The translations under genes were made by a program, and so were the position numbers. Under the pieces are notes generated by a model, which ran no database searches, was not told where the DNA came from, and saw only the letters and a program-made list of their open reading frames with translations. From positions 1 through 54,453 of IMG/VR virus record IMGVR_UViG_3300042923_000201: 54,453 nucleotides of DNA. One strand, 5' to 3'. Within the stretch, counting starts at the first letter, position 1; the number at the start of each line of letters is the position of its first letter. Shown piece after piece: positions 33,323-41,819 of this stretch. Origin of the DNA: a virus.

Positions 33323-34060
33323 ATGGCAGGATTAATTTCAGGACAAGGCGAAAGTATTAACTTAGGTAGTGACATTGATTTAAAAGAAGTGTATTACAGA
33401 TTTAAAGATGGTGAAAGTGCAAAAGTAAGAGTATTAGGTTTGACTGATTATGCAGAGTATAAAGCTCATGGTGACTTTAATCTAAAAGTATACACTCAAC
33501 CTTGTGTAGCTCCACTGGATAGAGATTGTCCATTATGTACAGCATCTAAATCAGGAGTAGACGGTTTTGACAAACTGTACACTAAGAAGAGATATCTTTT
33601 TGTATTCGGTGATTTGGCAACAGGTAAGCTAAAAGTTTGGGACTGTTCTAAATCACAGGCAAAAGACTTACTAACTCAAATTAATGAGTATAAAGAAGAC
33701 ATTGGAGAAGTAGCCTTTAACTTTAAAAGAACAGGGAATAAGACGGAAACATCCTATAAACTTAACCCAATCTTAAAGTTAAAAGGTAAAGATGTAGACG
33801 ACTTTCACGCATTTGACGACATGGAGATACCACCTACATTTTACGAAGATGTACTGGCACCTAAATCTGACCAACTAATGAAGGATATACTAGATGAAGC
33901 AGGGTTCCCTGTGACTACATATTACCCTGAGTTTGTTAGAACAGTAATGGATGCTAATGGTAATCCAGTACCTAAAGAGAACAATAATACAGAAGTACCA
34001 ACACCACCAACTACTACACAGGATGCAGAACCTGAGAGTGAAGAAGACTTACCGTTTTAA
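33323..34060 (+). CDS. Single-stranded DNA-binding protein
   Basis: 245 residues. Cys pair DCPLCTASKSG with CVAPLD just before (about 56-73) and GDLATGKLKVWDCSKSQAKD are typical of phage gp32-like SSBs with a zinc knuckle in the OB fold. The C-terminal tail is acidic and ends EEDLPF, the standard SSB tip for partner proteins. Strong AGGAGG site. Coats fork DNA for the adjacent replisome. Confidence 0.87.
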   Translation: MAGLISGQGESINLGSDIDLKEVYYRFKDGESAKVRVLGLTDYAEYKAHGDFNLKVYTQPCVAPLDRDCPLCTASKSGVDGFDKLYTKKRYLFVFGDLATGKLKVWDCSKSQAKDLLTQINEYKEDIGEVAFNFKRTGNKTETSYKLNPILKLKGKDVDDFHAFDDMEIPPTFYEDVLAPKSDQLMKDILDEAGFPVTTYYPEFVRTVMDANGNPVPKENNNTEVPTPPTTTQDAEPESEEDLPF

Positions 34061-34073
34061 TAGTATTAAACTA

Positions 34074-34101
34074 GGACAGCCATAACAGGTTGTTCTTTTT
34101 T
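34074..34101 (+). terminator. Terminator after SSB
   Basis: GGACAGCC (34074-34081) / GGTTGTTC (34088-34095), 8 bp with G-U pairs, 6-nt loop, T-run following. Confidence 0.75.
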
Positions 34102-34114
34102 TATTTGTAATAAA

Positions 34115-34146
34115 TGTCACAAATACCCAAAAAGTAATACATTATA
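34115..34146 (+). promoter_or_regulatory. Class M promoter (nuclease operon)
   Basis: TGTCACAAA (34115-34123), 14 nt, TACATTATA (34138-34146), 30 nt before the Cas4-like nuclease start. Confidence 0.75.
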
Positions 34147-34175
34147 AGTGAGGTATATAGTAATAGGAGGTTTAA

Positions 34176-35090
34176 ATGCTAGAGAAAAAAAGCATGACAC
34201 AAAAGGTAGATTTGACACAAGAGTTTGGAGATTTAGGAAGAAGTAGTGAGTTAGAGCAAGCACTATTTAACCAGTTTAACCTCTTTCATGAGAATGAATT
34301 AGAACCAGTTAAGGAACTAGAGTTGATACTGTTAAACCAAAAGAACGTAGAGTATAATCATATTGATGTAAAAATGGTCAGACCTGAGTTACCTACATTC
34401 TCACCGTCAGGAGCTTCTAAGTGTGCTAGGGAACTGTTTTATAAAGACAATGATGCAATACTACCACATGAAGTAAGGTACCCCTATCAGAGACGGTGGA
34501 CACGTAATTCCACAGCAGTACATGAAGTAATACAAAAAGACTTACTTTACATGGGAAACACAATGAAAGACCCCGCATTTAAAGTAAACATACTGGAAAA
34601 CGGATTACCTGCTTGGGAAGACAACATTAAATCATTTGTAATAGTGGAACATAATGGTGAAAAGTTTGCAGTATTAGGAATGATGGACGGTATTCTAACA
34701 TACAAGGACGGTTCTACAATTGGTTTTGAGTTCAAAACAAAGTCTAACACATTAGGACAAGTTGGTTATTACAAAATGAAAGATTCAGCACCATACCATA
34801 AGGAACAATGTGTAGCCTATTCTTTAATATTTGGTATGGACGAGTTTATTTTAATGTATGAAAGTGTAGTAAAAGACCACTGGCACAAAGGACAAGAAGC
34901 AAAAATTGACTTTAGAACATTTTATTACAAAGTAAATGACGAAGCCAAAACAGAACTACTAGACAGATTTGCTTACATAGCTAAATGTATTAGATTGGGA
35001 GAAGTACCTGACAGAGAGTTAGATAAATGTATGTTCTGTCAGTATATAGATGAATGTAAAAAAGAAGATACAGAAGGAGAGTTAAACTAA
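34176..35090 (+). CDS. Cas4/RecB-like PD-(D/E)XK exonuclease
   Basis: 304 residues. C83 (SGASKCARELFY), H116, D171 (LGMMDGIL), E185-F-K187 (GFEFKTKS), Q211 with Y215 (QCVAYSL) and a C-terminal C285-x2-C288-x5-C294 match the Cas4/AddB-type layout in which four Cys hold an iron-sulfur cluster around a RecB nuclease core. Phage versions act in recombination or end processing. AGGAGG precedes ATG 34176. Not linked to any CRISPR array. Confidence 0.87.
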   Translation: MLEKKSMTQKVDLTQEFGDLGRSSELEQALFNQFNLFHENELEPVKELELILLNQKNVEYNHIDVKMVRPELPTFSPSGASKCARELFYKDNDAILPHEVRYPYQRRWTRNSTAVHEVIQKDLLYMGNTMKDPAFKVNILENGLPAWEDNIKSFVIVEHNGEKFAVLGMMDGILTYKDGSTIGFEFKTKSNTLGQVGYYKMKDSAPYHKEQCVAYSLIFGMDEFILMYESVVKDHWHKGQEAKIDFRTFYYKVNDEAKTELLDRFAYIAKCIRLGEVPDRELDKCMFCQYIDECKKEDTEGELN

Positions 35091-35299
35091 TGGAAGTTTT
35101 AGCAGTAATTTTAGGTGTATTAATTATTATATTTGTTGCAGTAATGAGTTTTGTTGTAATACCATTTGCATTAATGACAGTATTAGGATTCATGGGGATT
35201 AAAATTAGTTTTTGGATATGTGTTTGTATTGTGTTAATATTTAACTTTATAATAGCATCACTTAAAAATATATTTAGTGGGAATACAGTTGCCAAATAG
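35090..35299 (+). CDS. Small membrane protein (69 aa)
   Basis: Two hydrophobic helices (about residues 3-33 and 37-60: VLAVILGVLIIIFVAVMSFV, ISFWICVCIVLIFNFIIASL). ATG overlaps the nuclease stop (TAATG), and the end overlaps the resolvase start. No family recognised. Confidence 0.65.
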   Translation: MEVLAVILGVLIIIFVAVMSFVVIPFALMTVLGFMGIKISFWICVCIVLIFNFIIASLKNIFSGNTVAK

Positions 35300-35810
35300 T
35301 ACACCTGACAGAATACTGGCAATGGACTTATCAATGAATTTCCCTGCATATGCCATAATCGACATTGTTAAGGGAAAGGCATTAGTTAAGGAAGTAAGAT
35401 ATACAGACAATAAAAAGAATGGCAGGTCTAAACTGTCCCATGCGGTAAGACTGGATGCTATTGCTAAGGATATCGTACAGATAGTAAAAGACTACCCTGA
35501 CATTGATTATGTAGTTAGAGAAAAGGGTTTTACTAGATATAACTCCACTCAAGTAATTTTTAGAGTAGTGGGTATCTGTGACTTAATGGTTTATAGGGAA
35601 TTAAATGTAGAGAATATAGAAGAGATACCACCTACAACAATTAAAAGGATACTGGCAGGATATGGTAAAGCCACTAAGGATGAAGTTGCAGAAGGTGTAA
35701 GAGAACATTTAGTACCTTTACAAAAGGATATGTCTTTTTATACTGATGATTGTTCTGATGCAATTGGTGTCGGCATTACTTGTATGATTTTAAATGGTTG
35801 GTTTAAATAA
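35289..35810 (+). CDS. RuvC-like Holliday junction resolvase
   Basis: 173 residues from TTG 35289 (AGTGGGA upstream); a GTG at 35277 is also possible. RNase H-fold acidic residues: D in ILAMDLSMNFPAYAI, E in VVREKGFTRYNSTQV, D-D in DDCSDAIGVGI, with the RuvC hallmark PPTTIKRILAGYGKATKDEV. Resolves branched DNA before packaging; adjacent to the Cas4-like nuclease. Confidence 0.88.
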   Translation: MPNSTPDRILAMDLSMNFPAYAIIDIVKGKALVKEVRYTDNKKNGRSKLSHAVRLDAIAKDIVQIVKDYPDIDYVVREKGFTRYNSTQVIFRVVGICDLMVYRELNVENIEEIPPTTIKRILAGYGKATKDEVAEGVREHLVPLQKDMSFYTDDCSDAIGVGITCMILNGWFK

Positions 35811-35816
35811 AAAACT

Positions 35817-35842
35817 GGGACAGTGTAAAAACTGTTCCTTTT
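35817..35842 (+). terminator. Terminator after resolvase
   Basis: GGGACAGT (35817-35824) / ACTGTTCC (35831-35838), 8 bp, followed by TTTTGTT. Confidence 0.7.
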
Positions 35843-35855
35843 GTTAAAATAATCC

Positions 35856-35884
35856 TTGACAATTGGTTAATTATACTATATACT
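35856..35884 (+). promoter_or_regulatory. Class E promoter
   Basis: TTGACA (35856-35861), 17 nt, TATACT (35879-35884), then AAGGACAAGTTAAAAAACA. Near-identical over about 40 bp to the promoters at 40032 and 50392. Confidence 0.85.
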
Positions 35885-35918
35885 AAGGACAAGTTAAAAA
35901 ACAAGGAGAAAAATACAT

Positions 35919-35984
35919 ATGTTTTTATTTTTAATTGTAATATTTGTTTTATGGAGTATGTTAATGGTTAGTAATAGTATATAA
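35919..35984 (+). CDS. Membrane micropeptide (21 aa)
   Basis: MFLFLIVIFVLWSMLMVSNS plus I: a single hydrophobic helix. AAGGAG lies 10 nt before the ATG, directly behind a class E promoter, so it is the first codons of a strong transcript. Could be a real micropeptide or a leader. Confidence 0.5.
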   Translation: MFLFLIVIFVLWSMLMVSNSI

Positions 35985-36018
35985 TTAGTACAAGTTAAAG
36001 GACAAGGAGTTGTGTAAA

Positions 36019-36087
36019 GTGGATACATTAACAATCGTACTACTGACATTAGTAAGTTACTACATTTGTAAAGAGTGGTTTAAATGA
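36019..36087 (+). CDS. Membrane micropeptide (22 aa)
   Basis: GTG start; ACAAGGAG lies about 11 nt upstream. Product MDTLTIVLLTLVSYYICKEW plus FK. It is preceded by a second copy of the TAGTACAAGTTAAAG leader (35986-36000) with TATAAT just before it, suggesting an additional promoter. Confidence 0.45.
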   Translation: MDTLTIVLLTLVSYYICKEWFK

Positions 36088-36106
36088 TTGAAGAAGAGGT
36101 GTACAT

Positions 36107-36193
36107 GTGGATAGTTGGGTAATACAAGCAATAGGAGTGATTATTGTATTAATTTACTGTATTTGTATGATAGTTGGATTCTTTGATGATTAA
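36107..36193 (+). CDS. Membrane micropeptide (28 aa)
   Basis: GTG start after GAGGTG. Product MDSWVIQAIGVIIVLIYCIC plus MIVGFFDD: one hydrophobic helix with acidic end. Overlaps the next gene by 8 nt. Confidence 0.45.
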   Translation: MDSWVIQAIGVIIVLIYCICMIVGFFDD

Positions 36194-36503
36194 TGAAAAA
36201 GTAATACTAGAATTAATCAACAGGAAAGAACGACAGATATTAGTACATAGCTACATTTATTACGAGAAAAACGACAACATTTGGACAGACTTTAAATATG
36301 ATGAAGTAAGTAAAGAGTTAGCTACATTAATTGAGGAACACCCAACAGTAGCAAAACAGGCTTACTGGTTTCATTACTTTAAGGAGTGGGACGGTAGCTC
36401 AGGTTATGACTTACCTATGGACGACCCTTGGGTAAGAACAGTTGGAGAAAGAGTGTACAGAATTTATTTAAAAAACAGGGGGAATAATAATGTCAATTAT
36501 TAA
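36186..36503 (+). CDS. DNA-ligase LigA-related small protein
   Basis: 105 residues from ATG 36186 (a TTG at 36174 is also in frame). RKERQILVHSYIYYEKNDNI and YFKEWDGSSGYDLPMDDPWV match a common phage family annotated as LigA-related, thought to derive from the N-terminal (Ia) region of NAD ligases. It lacks a nucleotidyltransferase domain, so it is not a ligase by itself. Ends overlapping the next gene. Confidence 0.6.
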   Translation: MINEKVILELINRKERQILVHSYIYYEKNDNIWTDFKYDEVSKELATLIEEHPTVAKQAYWFHYFKEWDGSSGYDLPMDDPWVRTVGERVYRIYLKNRGNNNVNY

Positions 36504-36924
36504 ATGTGTAGAAGCTAAATCGGCTCAGGCTGTAAAATTTTCAGGGTTTACTGATGAACTGTTTAAAGACTTAGTGGAAATTGGAGTAGAGGCGACAGTT
36601 GCAAGTGTGAGTAGATTCAGTTTTGAGGATGAAGAAGGAGATATATTATACGTAGATTTGGGTGAGTATGTTGTTGTACAGTGCGGACAGTTCTTTGTAT
36701 ATGATGAAGATACATTCTCACAGGAGTTTACAATAAGTGATATAATAACTCCTAGAGACAACACTCCTACTGGATTATTTAAAGAACTTAACACATTACT
36801 AAACAGAATTAACGATGTATGTTGTTATGGTATTGGTTGTGATGAGTGTGCATTAGGTAAAGAAGTAAATGTTAATGGTTCAAGTACATATCTATGTAGA
36901 CTAGGTGCTTATTTGGATTTATAA
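36490..36924 (+). CDS. Hypothetical protein with C-terminal Cys motif (144 aa)
   Basis: The middle (GDILYVDLGEYVVVQCGQFF with VYDEDTFSQEF) resembles the PGDYV...GEFYV-type domain common in phage proteins of unknown role. The C-terminus (LNTLLNRINDVCCYGIGCDE then CALGKE) is clearly related to that of 41820-42212, indicating paralogy, and may bind zinc. Function unknown. Confidence 0.65.
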   Translation: MSIIKCVEAKSAQAVKFSGFTDELFKDLVEIGVEATVASVSRFSFEDEEGDILYVDLGEYVVVQCGQFFVYDEDTFSQEFTISDIITPRDNTPTGLFKELNTLLNRINDVCCYGIGCDECALGKEVNVNGSSTYLCRLGAYLDL

Positions 36925-36946
36925 AAAGAAGGAGTGATACAGTAAT

Positions 36947-37267
36947 TTGGCAAGAGGTAAAAAAGTATTAAGCGAATTTGATGCTGAATGGATTAATTTA
37001 CTAAGTTCAGTAGGTATGAGTGCCATGCAGATTTCCAACAGGTATAAATATCCATACATAAATGTTAAAGATGTGCTAACAGGAAACTCTTACAGTAGAG
37101 TTACAGGTATATTAAACAAAACAGTAACTCAGGACGAGCTTACAGTTGTTACATGGTTGTTACAGAGAAGAATACCTTATAGACAGGTTGCCTTATTAAC
37201 AGGAATAGAAGCTAATATTGTGCGTAACATAAAAGGTTGCTTACAATTCCAAAACAAGTTATGTTAA
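36947..37267 (+). CDS. Two-helix-turn-helix DNA-binding protein (106 aa)
   Basis: TTG start behind AAGGAGTGAT. Residues about 12-45 (DAEWINLLSSVGMSA followed by QISNRYKYPYINVKDVLTG) and 62-95 (ELTVVTWLLQRRIPYRQVAL, LTGIEANIVRNIKG) each look like a helix-turn-helix, so it may contact DNA twice. A regulator is plausible; target unknown. Terminator follows. Confidence 0.65.
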   Translation: MARGKKVLSEFDAEWINLLSSVGMSAMQISNRYKYPYINVKDVLTGNSYSRVTGILNKTVTQDELTVVTWLLQRRIPYRQVALLTGIEANIVRNIKGCLQFQNKLC

Positions 37268-37287
37268 ATAAATACTGTATACATATT

Positions 37288-37314
37288 GGGGGATAGTTGT
37301 TTTATCTCCCTTTT
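37288..37314 (+). terminator. Terminator before nrdD
   Basis: GGGGGATA (37288-37295) / TATCTCCC (37303-37310), 8 bp with one G-U, then TTTT. Confidence 0.7.
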
Positions 37315-37355
37315 ACTAGACATAAAGATAAACACACTAAACAGGGGGAATAGAT

Positions 37356-39518
37356 TTGGTAATAGATGTAAAAGTAGTAAAGAAGGATGGTAGACTGGAA
37401 GACTTTGACTTTAACAAAATAATTGATGCAGTCCAAAAATCTGCTGATAGAGTAGGAGAAGATTTTACAATAAAAAACATTAGAGACATTGAAGTCTTTG
37501 TTGTAGAAAAAGTGGAGTACTGTACAAATGTAACTGTGGAGTCTTTACATGAAATAGTAATAGAAAGTTTACAAAAAGTTAACCATAAAATAGCAGACTC
37601 CTACTCTTCTTACAGGGAATACAAAAAGAAATACAACAAGACATTTGAGAATATATTGGTAGAAAGTAAATCAATTGTATTTACGGGAAATAAAGATAAT
37701 GCCAATAAAGACAGTCAACTAAATAGTACTAAAAAGGAATTGGTGTCAGGTTCATTATCTAAACAGATTTACTTGGATTATGAGTTACCTTCCGTTATTG
37801 CACAGGCTCATAAAGATGGAGACATCTACATACACGATACAAGTGATAGATTGTTTGGGAGTATTAATTGTTGTTTGTTTGATATGGGAGCAGTATTAAA
37901 TGGTGGTTTTAATCTAAATGGTGTAAAGTATACAGAACCTACATCAGCAGAAAGTGCATTGCGTGTGTTAAGTGATGTTATATTACAGGCTTCTTCTCAA
38001 CAGTATGGCGGTTTTACTGTTCCTGAGATTGATACTGTATTGGCTCCATATGTAAACAAGGCAATTAAGAACTCATTCGCATACTACCGTAAAAACATTC
38101 CTAGTATTGACGGGGGTACAGCACGTAACTTAGCTCTTAAATATGTAGAGAGAGCATTAGAACAAGGGTTTCAAGCCACAGAGACTAGATTAAACACAAT
38201 TAATAATAGTAATGGTCAAACAGCATTTATTACATTATCTTTTGGGTTGGATACATCTATATCAGGTAGACTAGTTTCAAAAGTATTATTGGAAAACAGA
38301 AAGAATGGTATTGGTGCCAATCACTTAACACCTGTATTTCCTAAATTAGTTTTCTTACATAGAAACGGGATAAATGGAGAACAAGGTGACCCGAACTATG
38401 ACATATATTTACAGGCACTAGACTGTTCCTTAACCCGTATGTACCCTGATTACTTATCTCTTAATGAAGGTTACTTGGGTGAGATATTTGATAAACATGA
38501 AGTAGCTATTTCACCAATGGGATGTAGGGCATTTCTTTCACCTTGGTATAAAGACGGTGGACAGCACCCTTCCTCACCCACTGACCCAATAGTATATACA
38601 GGTAGAGCGAACTGTGGTGCCATTACTATCAATACTGTAAGATGTGCCATAGAGGCTAAAGGGGATGTAACTAAGTTTTTCCAACTATTTGATAAGAATT
38701 TAAACTTGGCTTTAACAGTACATGACATTACATATCAACAATTAAGTAAGATAAAGGCATCCTCCAATCCACTGTTTTTCTGTGAGGGTGGTTGCCACAT
38801 TAAACTAGACCCAAATGAGACGATAGAAAGAGCCATACGTACATTTACTTGGGGAATAGGTTATATAGGCTTAACAGAGGCATCATATTTAATGACAGGT
38901 AAAGCTACACATGAGGATAATAGTTTTGCCATTAAAGTATTGGAACATTTGAACAAACAACTAGATAAAGCTAAGGAAGAAATGGGATTACTATTTGCAG
39001 TATATGCCACCCCTGCTGAATCCCTATGTTATACATTTAGAGACAAGGATTATGAGAAGTATGGAGAAATTAAAGGGGTTACAGATAAACCTTATTACAT
39101 GAACTCCTTCCATGTGGATGTACAGGCTCCTGTAAATGCCATACAAAAACAGGATATAGAAGACCCATTATTCCATTTAAGTAAAGGTGGACGTATAACA
39201 TTTAATGAGTTCCCTAACAAGTTTAACTTTCAAGGTGTTAAAGAAGTTGTAGATTATGCTATGACTAAAGGTAAATACTTTGGAGTTAACATTGAGTTAG
39301 ATATGTGTAATGACTGTGATGAAGAAGGAGAGTTCGAGGATTACATTTGTCCTAACTGTGGTTCCTCCAACATTACAATGATTGACAGGGTTTGTGGGTA
39401 TTTGTCTTATCGTAAATTAGATGGAGATACCCGTTATAATAAGGGTAAGTTTCAGGAAGTAGAAGACAGAGTAGACCACTTTGGTATAGTAGTTGACATG
39501 GAGGGAAAAGAACTATGA
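37356..39518 (+). CDS. nrdD: Anaerobic ribonucleoside-triphosphate reductase
   Basis: 720 residues from TTG behind AGGGGGA. ATP-cone at the N-terminus (KDGRLEDFDFNKIIDAVQKS). Catalytic barrel with DGDIYIHD, NCCLFDMGAVLNGG and the class III signatures. C-terminal zinc site C-x2-C ... CPNC (about 650-665) and glycyl-radical motif RVCGYLS with the radical at G681. Reduces NTPs to dNTPs without oxygen. Followed by its activase with ATGA overlap. Implies replication in an anaerobic or microaerobic host. Confidence 0.95.
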   Translation: MVIDVKVVKKDGRLEDFDFNKIIDAVQKSADRVGEDFTIKNIRDIEVFVVEKVEYCTNVTVESLHEIVIESLQKVNHKIADSYSSYREYKKKYNKTFENILVESKSIVFTGNKDNANKDSQLNSTKKELVSGSLSKQIYLDYELPSVIAQAHKDGDIYIHDTSDRLFGSINCCLFDMGAVLNGGFNLNGVKYTEPTSAESALRVLSDVILQASSQQYGGFTVPEIDTVLAPYVNKAIKNSFAYYRKNIPSIDGGTARNLALKYVERALEQGFQATETRLNTINNSNGQTAFITLSFGLDTSISGRLVSKVLLENRKNGIGANHLTPVFPKLVFLHRNGINGEQGDPNYDIYLQALDCSLTRMYPDYLSLNEGYLGEIFDKHEVAISPMGCRAFLSPWYKDGGQHPSSPTDPIVYTGRANCGAITINTVRCAIEAKGDVTKFFQLFDKNLNLALTVHDITYQQLSKIKASSNPLFFCEGGCHIKLDPNETIERAIRTFTWGIGYIGLTEASYLMTGKATHEDNSFAIKVLEHLNKQLDKAKEEMGLLFAVYATPAESLCYTFRDKDYEKYGEIKGVTDKPYYMNSFHVDVQAPVNAIQKQDIEDPLFHLSKGGRITFNEFPNKFNFQGVKEVVDYAMTKGKYFGVNIELDMCNDCDEEGEFEDYICPNCGSSNITMIDRVCGYLSYRKLDGDTRYNKGKFQEVEDRVDHFGIVVDMEGKEL

Positions 39519-40003
39519 GGTATGCATCCGTATTAGACATGGATTTAAACAACGGGGAAGGTGTGAGAGTGTCCTTATGGGTTAGTGGCTGTCCTCATGA
39601 ATGTGTAGGCTGTCACAATGAGGATTTATGGGATAAAGATACAGGGATTACATTCTCCACTTGGACGTTAAGTAACCTTATTGAATTGTTGGACAGAGAC
39701 ATAAGTAAAAACCTGTCTATATTAGGTGGAGAACCGTTGGCTCCTTACAATGTGGAAGATGTTACAGAGATATGTAGAATTATAAAGTTTTACCATCCCA
39801 ATAAAAACATATGGTTATGGACAGGATATAACTGGGATGAAGTTAAAGAGTTACCTATAATGAAGTACTTGGATGTAGTTGTGGATGGAAAGTTTGAAAT
39901 AGAGTTGGCTGACCCTACATTATTATTTAAAGGTAGTTCCAATCAAAGGGTAATAGATGTGAAAACAGGGGAAGAGATAAAAGAATTGGAAGAAAAAGTG
40001 TAA
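39515..40003 (+). CDS. nrdG: NrdD-activating radical SAM protein
   Basis: 162 residues. CPHECVGCHNEDLWD holds the C-x3-C-x2-C iron-sulfur motif; GGEPL (about residue 70) binds SAM. It generates the glycyl radical on NrdD. The start overlaps the nrdD stop, so the two are coupled. The 3' end runs into the terminator at 39991. Confidence 0.93.
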   Translation: MRYASVLDMDLNNGEGVRVSLWVSGCPHECVGCHNEDLWDKDTGITFSTWTLSNLIELLDRDISKNLSILGGEPLAPYNVEDVTEICRIIKFYHPNKNIWLWTGYNWDEVKELPIMKYLDVVVDGKFEIELADPTLLFKGSSNQRVIDVKTGEEIKELEEKV

Positions 40004-40021
40004 AAGCTTTTTCTTTTTTTT
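39991..40021 (+). terminator. Terminator at nrdG end
   Basis: AGAAAAAG (39991-39998) / CTTTTTCT (40007-40014), 8 bp perfect, long T-run. It overlaps the last codons of nrdG. Confidence 0.8.
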
Positions 40022-40031
40022 AATTTAGGTA

Positions 40032-40060
40032 TTGACAATTGGTTAATCATGGTATATACT
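40032..40060 (+). promoter_or_regulatory. Class E promoter (lipoprotein gene)
   Basis: TTGACA (40032-40037), 17 nt, TATACT (40055-40060), then AAGTACAAGTTAAAGGAACA. Confidence 0.85.
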
Positions 40061-40113
40061 AAGTACAAGTTAAAGGAACAACAGATACATAATAAAAGGA
40101 GGAAGAAATACAT

Positions 40114-40506
40114 ATGTTAAAGAAAAGTATTTTAGTAGTATTAATCGGTATTTTGTTATTAGGGGTTTCAGGATGTAGGGAGTCAGAAAAAGCATCATAC
40201 AACTTATCAAAAGAGGCAGACAGTTTCAATGTTGTAAGACAGCTCACAGTTATTAATTCTCGTAGTGATGTTATTCAGTTTCAAATGACTGGTAAAATGT
40301 CTATCGAATTTGATGCAGAAGACAATCAGTTGGAAGTTATGGTAGAAGATGCAGACGGTAAATACTATAAAGAGATAGTAGGACTCAATGAATGGTCTAT
40401 GTATGTTTTAGAAGATAAGAGTGGAGCAGATGTTAGTAACTACAAATATACACTAATTTACAATGAGAACATGTTGGTTCCTGTTGAGGTAAAGACAGTT
40501 GATTAA
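40114..40506 (+). CDS. Beta-sandwich lipoprotein
   Basis: 130 residues. Signal peptide with lipobox LGVSGC (Cys about residue 21), so predicted to be lipid-anchored outside the membrane. Mature part (ASYNLSKEADSFNVVRQLTV, GLNEWSMYVLEDKSGADVSN) matches a widespread phage lipoprotein family with a beta-sandwich fold. An exposed phage lipoprotein made under a strong early promoter suggests superinfection exclusion; unproven. AGGAGG upstream. Confidence 0.8.
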   Translation: MLKKSILVVLIGILLLGVSGCRESEKASYNLSKEADSFNVVRQLTVINSRSDVIQFQMTGKMSIEFDAEDNQLEVMVEDADGKYYKEIVGLNEWSMYVLEDKSGADVSNYKYTLIYNENMLVPVEVKTVD

Positions 40507-40825
40507 AAGTAAAAGTAAATTTGAGTATTGTGATTTCTCAGGTGGAAATGATTTTGAATTTGTAGCTCATGCAAAAAAGTTTACAAAACAAGAAGTAGTG
40601 GATATTTGTATGGAAGAATGGGATTATAGATTTGACAATATGGCATACAGGAAACCTACTGTGGATGATGTAAAAGAAGAAACAGTAAGATGGTATGTAA
40701 AAATACCTGAGAATTGTGGATATGATGGAGATGGTGGTTGTTATTCCTATTGTGATACTGGTGAAAGAGGTAGTTTTCCAGTGTGGGTAATAATGTTTGA
40801 AGATTTAAAAATTGTCACAAAGTAG
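40499..40825 (+). CDS. Hypothetical protein (108 aa)
   Basis: TTG start overlapping the lipoprotein stop, with GAGGT 9 nt upstream. Contains KFTKQEVVDICMEEWDYRFD, a Gly/Cys/Asp-rich turn (ENCGYDGDGGCYSYCDTGER) and a WVIMFE strand. Three Cys in the turn could bind metal. Not recognised; the end overlaps the class M promoter at 40813. Confidence 0.6.
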   Translation: MIKSKSKFEYCDFSGGNDFEFVAHAKKFTKQEVVDICMEEWDYRFDNMAYRKPTVDDVKEETVRWYVKIPENCGYDGDGGCYSYCDTGERGSFPVWVIMFEDLKIVTK

Positions 40826-40844
40826 CACAAGTTAATACATTATA
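40813..40844 (+). promoter_or_regulatory. Class M promoter (dUTPase operon)
   Basis: TGTCACAAA (40813-40821), 14 nt, TACATTATA (40836-40844). The -35-like part lies in the last codons of the preceding gene. Confidence 0.75.
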
Positions 40845-40885
40845 TACATACATATATATAAACATATAAAACAGGGGGAATAAAA

Positions 40886-41476
40886 ATGGTAGTAAAAGGT
40901 AAAGAAATAAAAACAACAACAATGGTAGAAAAGGCATTAAGTAAGGATAGAGTAAGAGGGTTTGAACCAGTGAAGGATGCTCCTGAGGGAACAGTATTAC
41001 CTCTTCAAGCAACTAGAACATCAGCAGGGTTAGATTTTGTAGCTACAGAAACATTTGGTATACATCCACAGGAAGTAGTATCTTTCTTAACAAATGTAAA
41101 AGCTTACATGCAAGAAGACGAAGTATTAATGATTTACATACGTAGTGGAATGGGTATTAAGAATAACCTAATGATTGCCAACACTCAAAGTGTTATCGAC
41201 AGTGACTTCCATAATAATCCTGATAATGACGGTAATATTAGGATAGCAATCAGAAACATAGCTCCTACTTTTGAGTTAATAAAAGTGGTACAAGTAGTAG
41301 ACATAAAGGGTGAGTTATGGGATGTTCCAGTAATAAAAGATTTAAGCCAGTCAAACCTAGTTATTATTCAAAAAGGGGACAGGGTTGCACAAGGAGTGTT
41401 TAACAAATTCTTACAGTCAGATACAGGTAGAAGTGATACAGTAAGAGTAGGTGGAGTAGGAAGTACAGACAAATGA
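40886..41476 (+). CDS. dut: dUTPase
   Basis: 196 residues. Trimeric dUTPase motifs in order: motif 1 TSAGLDFVA, motif 2 IRSGMGIKNNLMIANT, motif 3-like SVIDSDF(..)GNIRIAI, motif 4 QKGDRVAQGVF and C-terminal motif 5 RVGGVGSTDK. Hydrolyses dUTP to dUMP, feeding the ThyX-like step and keeping uracil out of DNA. Slightly long N-terminus (about 30 extra residues). GGGGGA upstream. Confidence 0.92.
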   Translation: MVVKGKEIKTTTMVEKALSKDRVRGFEPVKDAPEGTVLPLQATRTSAGLDFVATETFGIHPQEVVSFLTNVKAYMQEDEVLMIYIRSGMGIKNNLMIANTQSVIDSDFHNNPDNDGNIRIAIRNIAPTFELIKVVQVVDIKGELWDVPVIKDLSQSNLVIIQKGDRVAQGVFNKFLQSDTGRSDTVRVGGVGSTDK

Positions 41477-41649
41477 GTATGATGGCACTATGTAGTAACT
41501 GTGTCCATGTTAATGTGTGTAGTTTTAAACAAGAGTTCTATGAATTTACAGAAGCTAAAATCAAATTATTAGCAGAATCAAATGAAAAGTTTGACTTATT
41601 GGCATCATGTAAAGAGTACCTTAGAGTTAACGTGAGTAGGGGGTTATAG
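41473..41649 (+). CDS. Small Cys protein (58 aa)
   Basis: ATG overlaps the dUTPase stop (ATGA). MSMMALCSNCVHVNVCSFKQ followed by EFYEFTEAKIKLL and FDLLASCKEYL: a C-x2-C-x5-C knuckle and a fourth Cys after a helix, a likely zinc finger. Phage proteins of this type are common with no known function. Confidence 0.65.
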   Translation: MSMMALCSNCVHVNVCSFKQEFYEFTEAKIKLLAESNEKFDLLASCKEYLRVNVSRGL

Positions 41650-41650
41650 T

Positions 41651-41818
41651 GTGGGTAGCAGTCGTAGTAAATACCAAGACACACTAGATTTAATTGATGA
41701 ACGTATAATAGAATTAAAAGAGTTGGGTGTAGATACTACATTTGTAGGGGTTATAAATCCTGATGATATATTGAAACCTAACTATAAAGAAATCTATACT
41801 AAAAACAGGGGGTTATAA
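41651..41818 (+). CDS. Hypothetical small protein (55 aa)
   Basis: GTG start 1 nt after the previous stop, with AGGGGG upstream. Product has a helix (YQDTLDLIDERIIELKELGV) and a polar end. No family recognised. Tight spacing with genes on both sides supports it. Confidence 0.6.
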   Translation: MGSSRSKYQDTLDLIDERIIELKELGVDTTFVGVINPDDILKPNYKEIYTKNRGL

Positions 41819-41819
41819 A

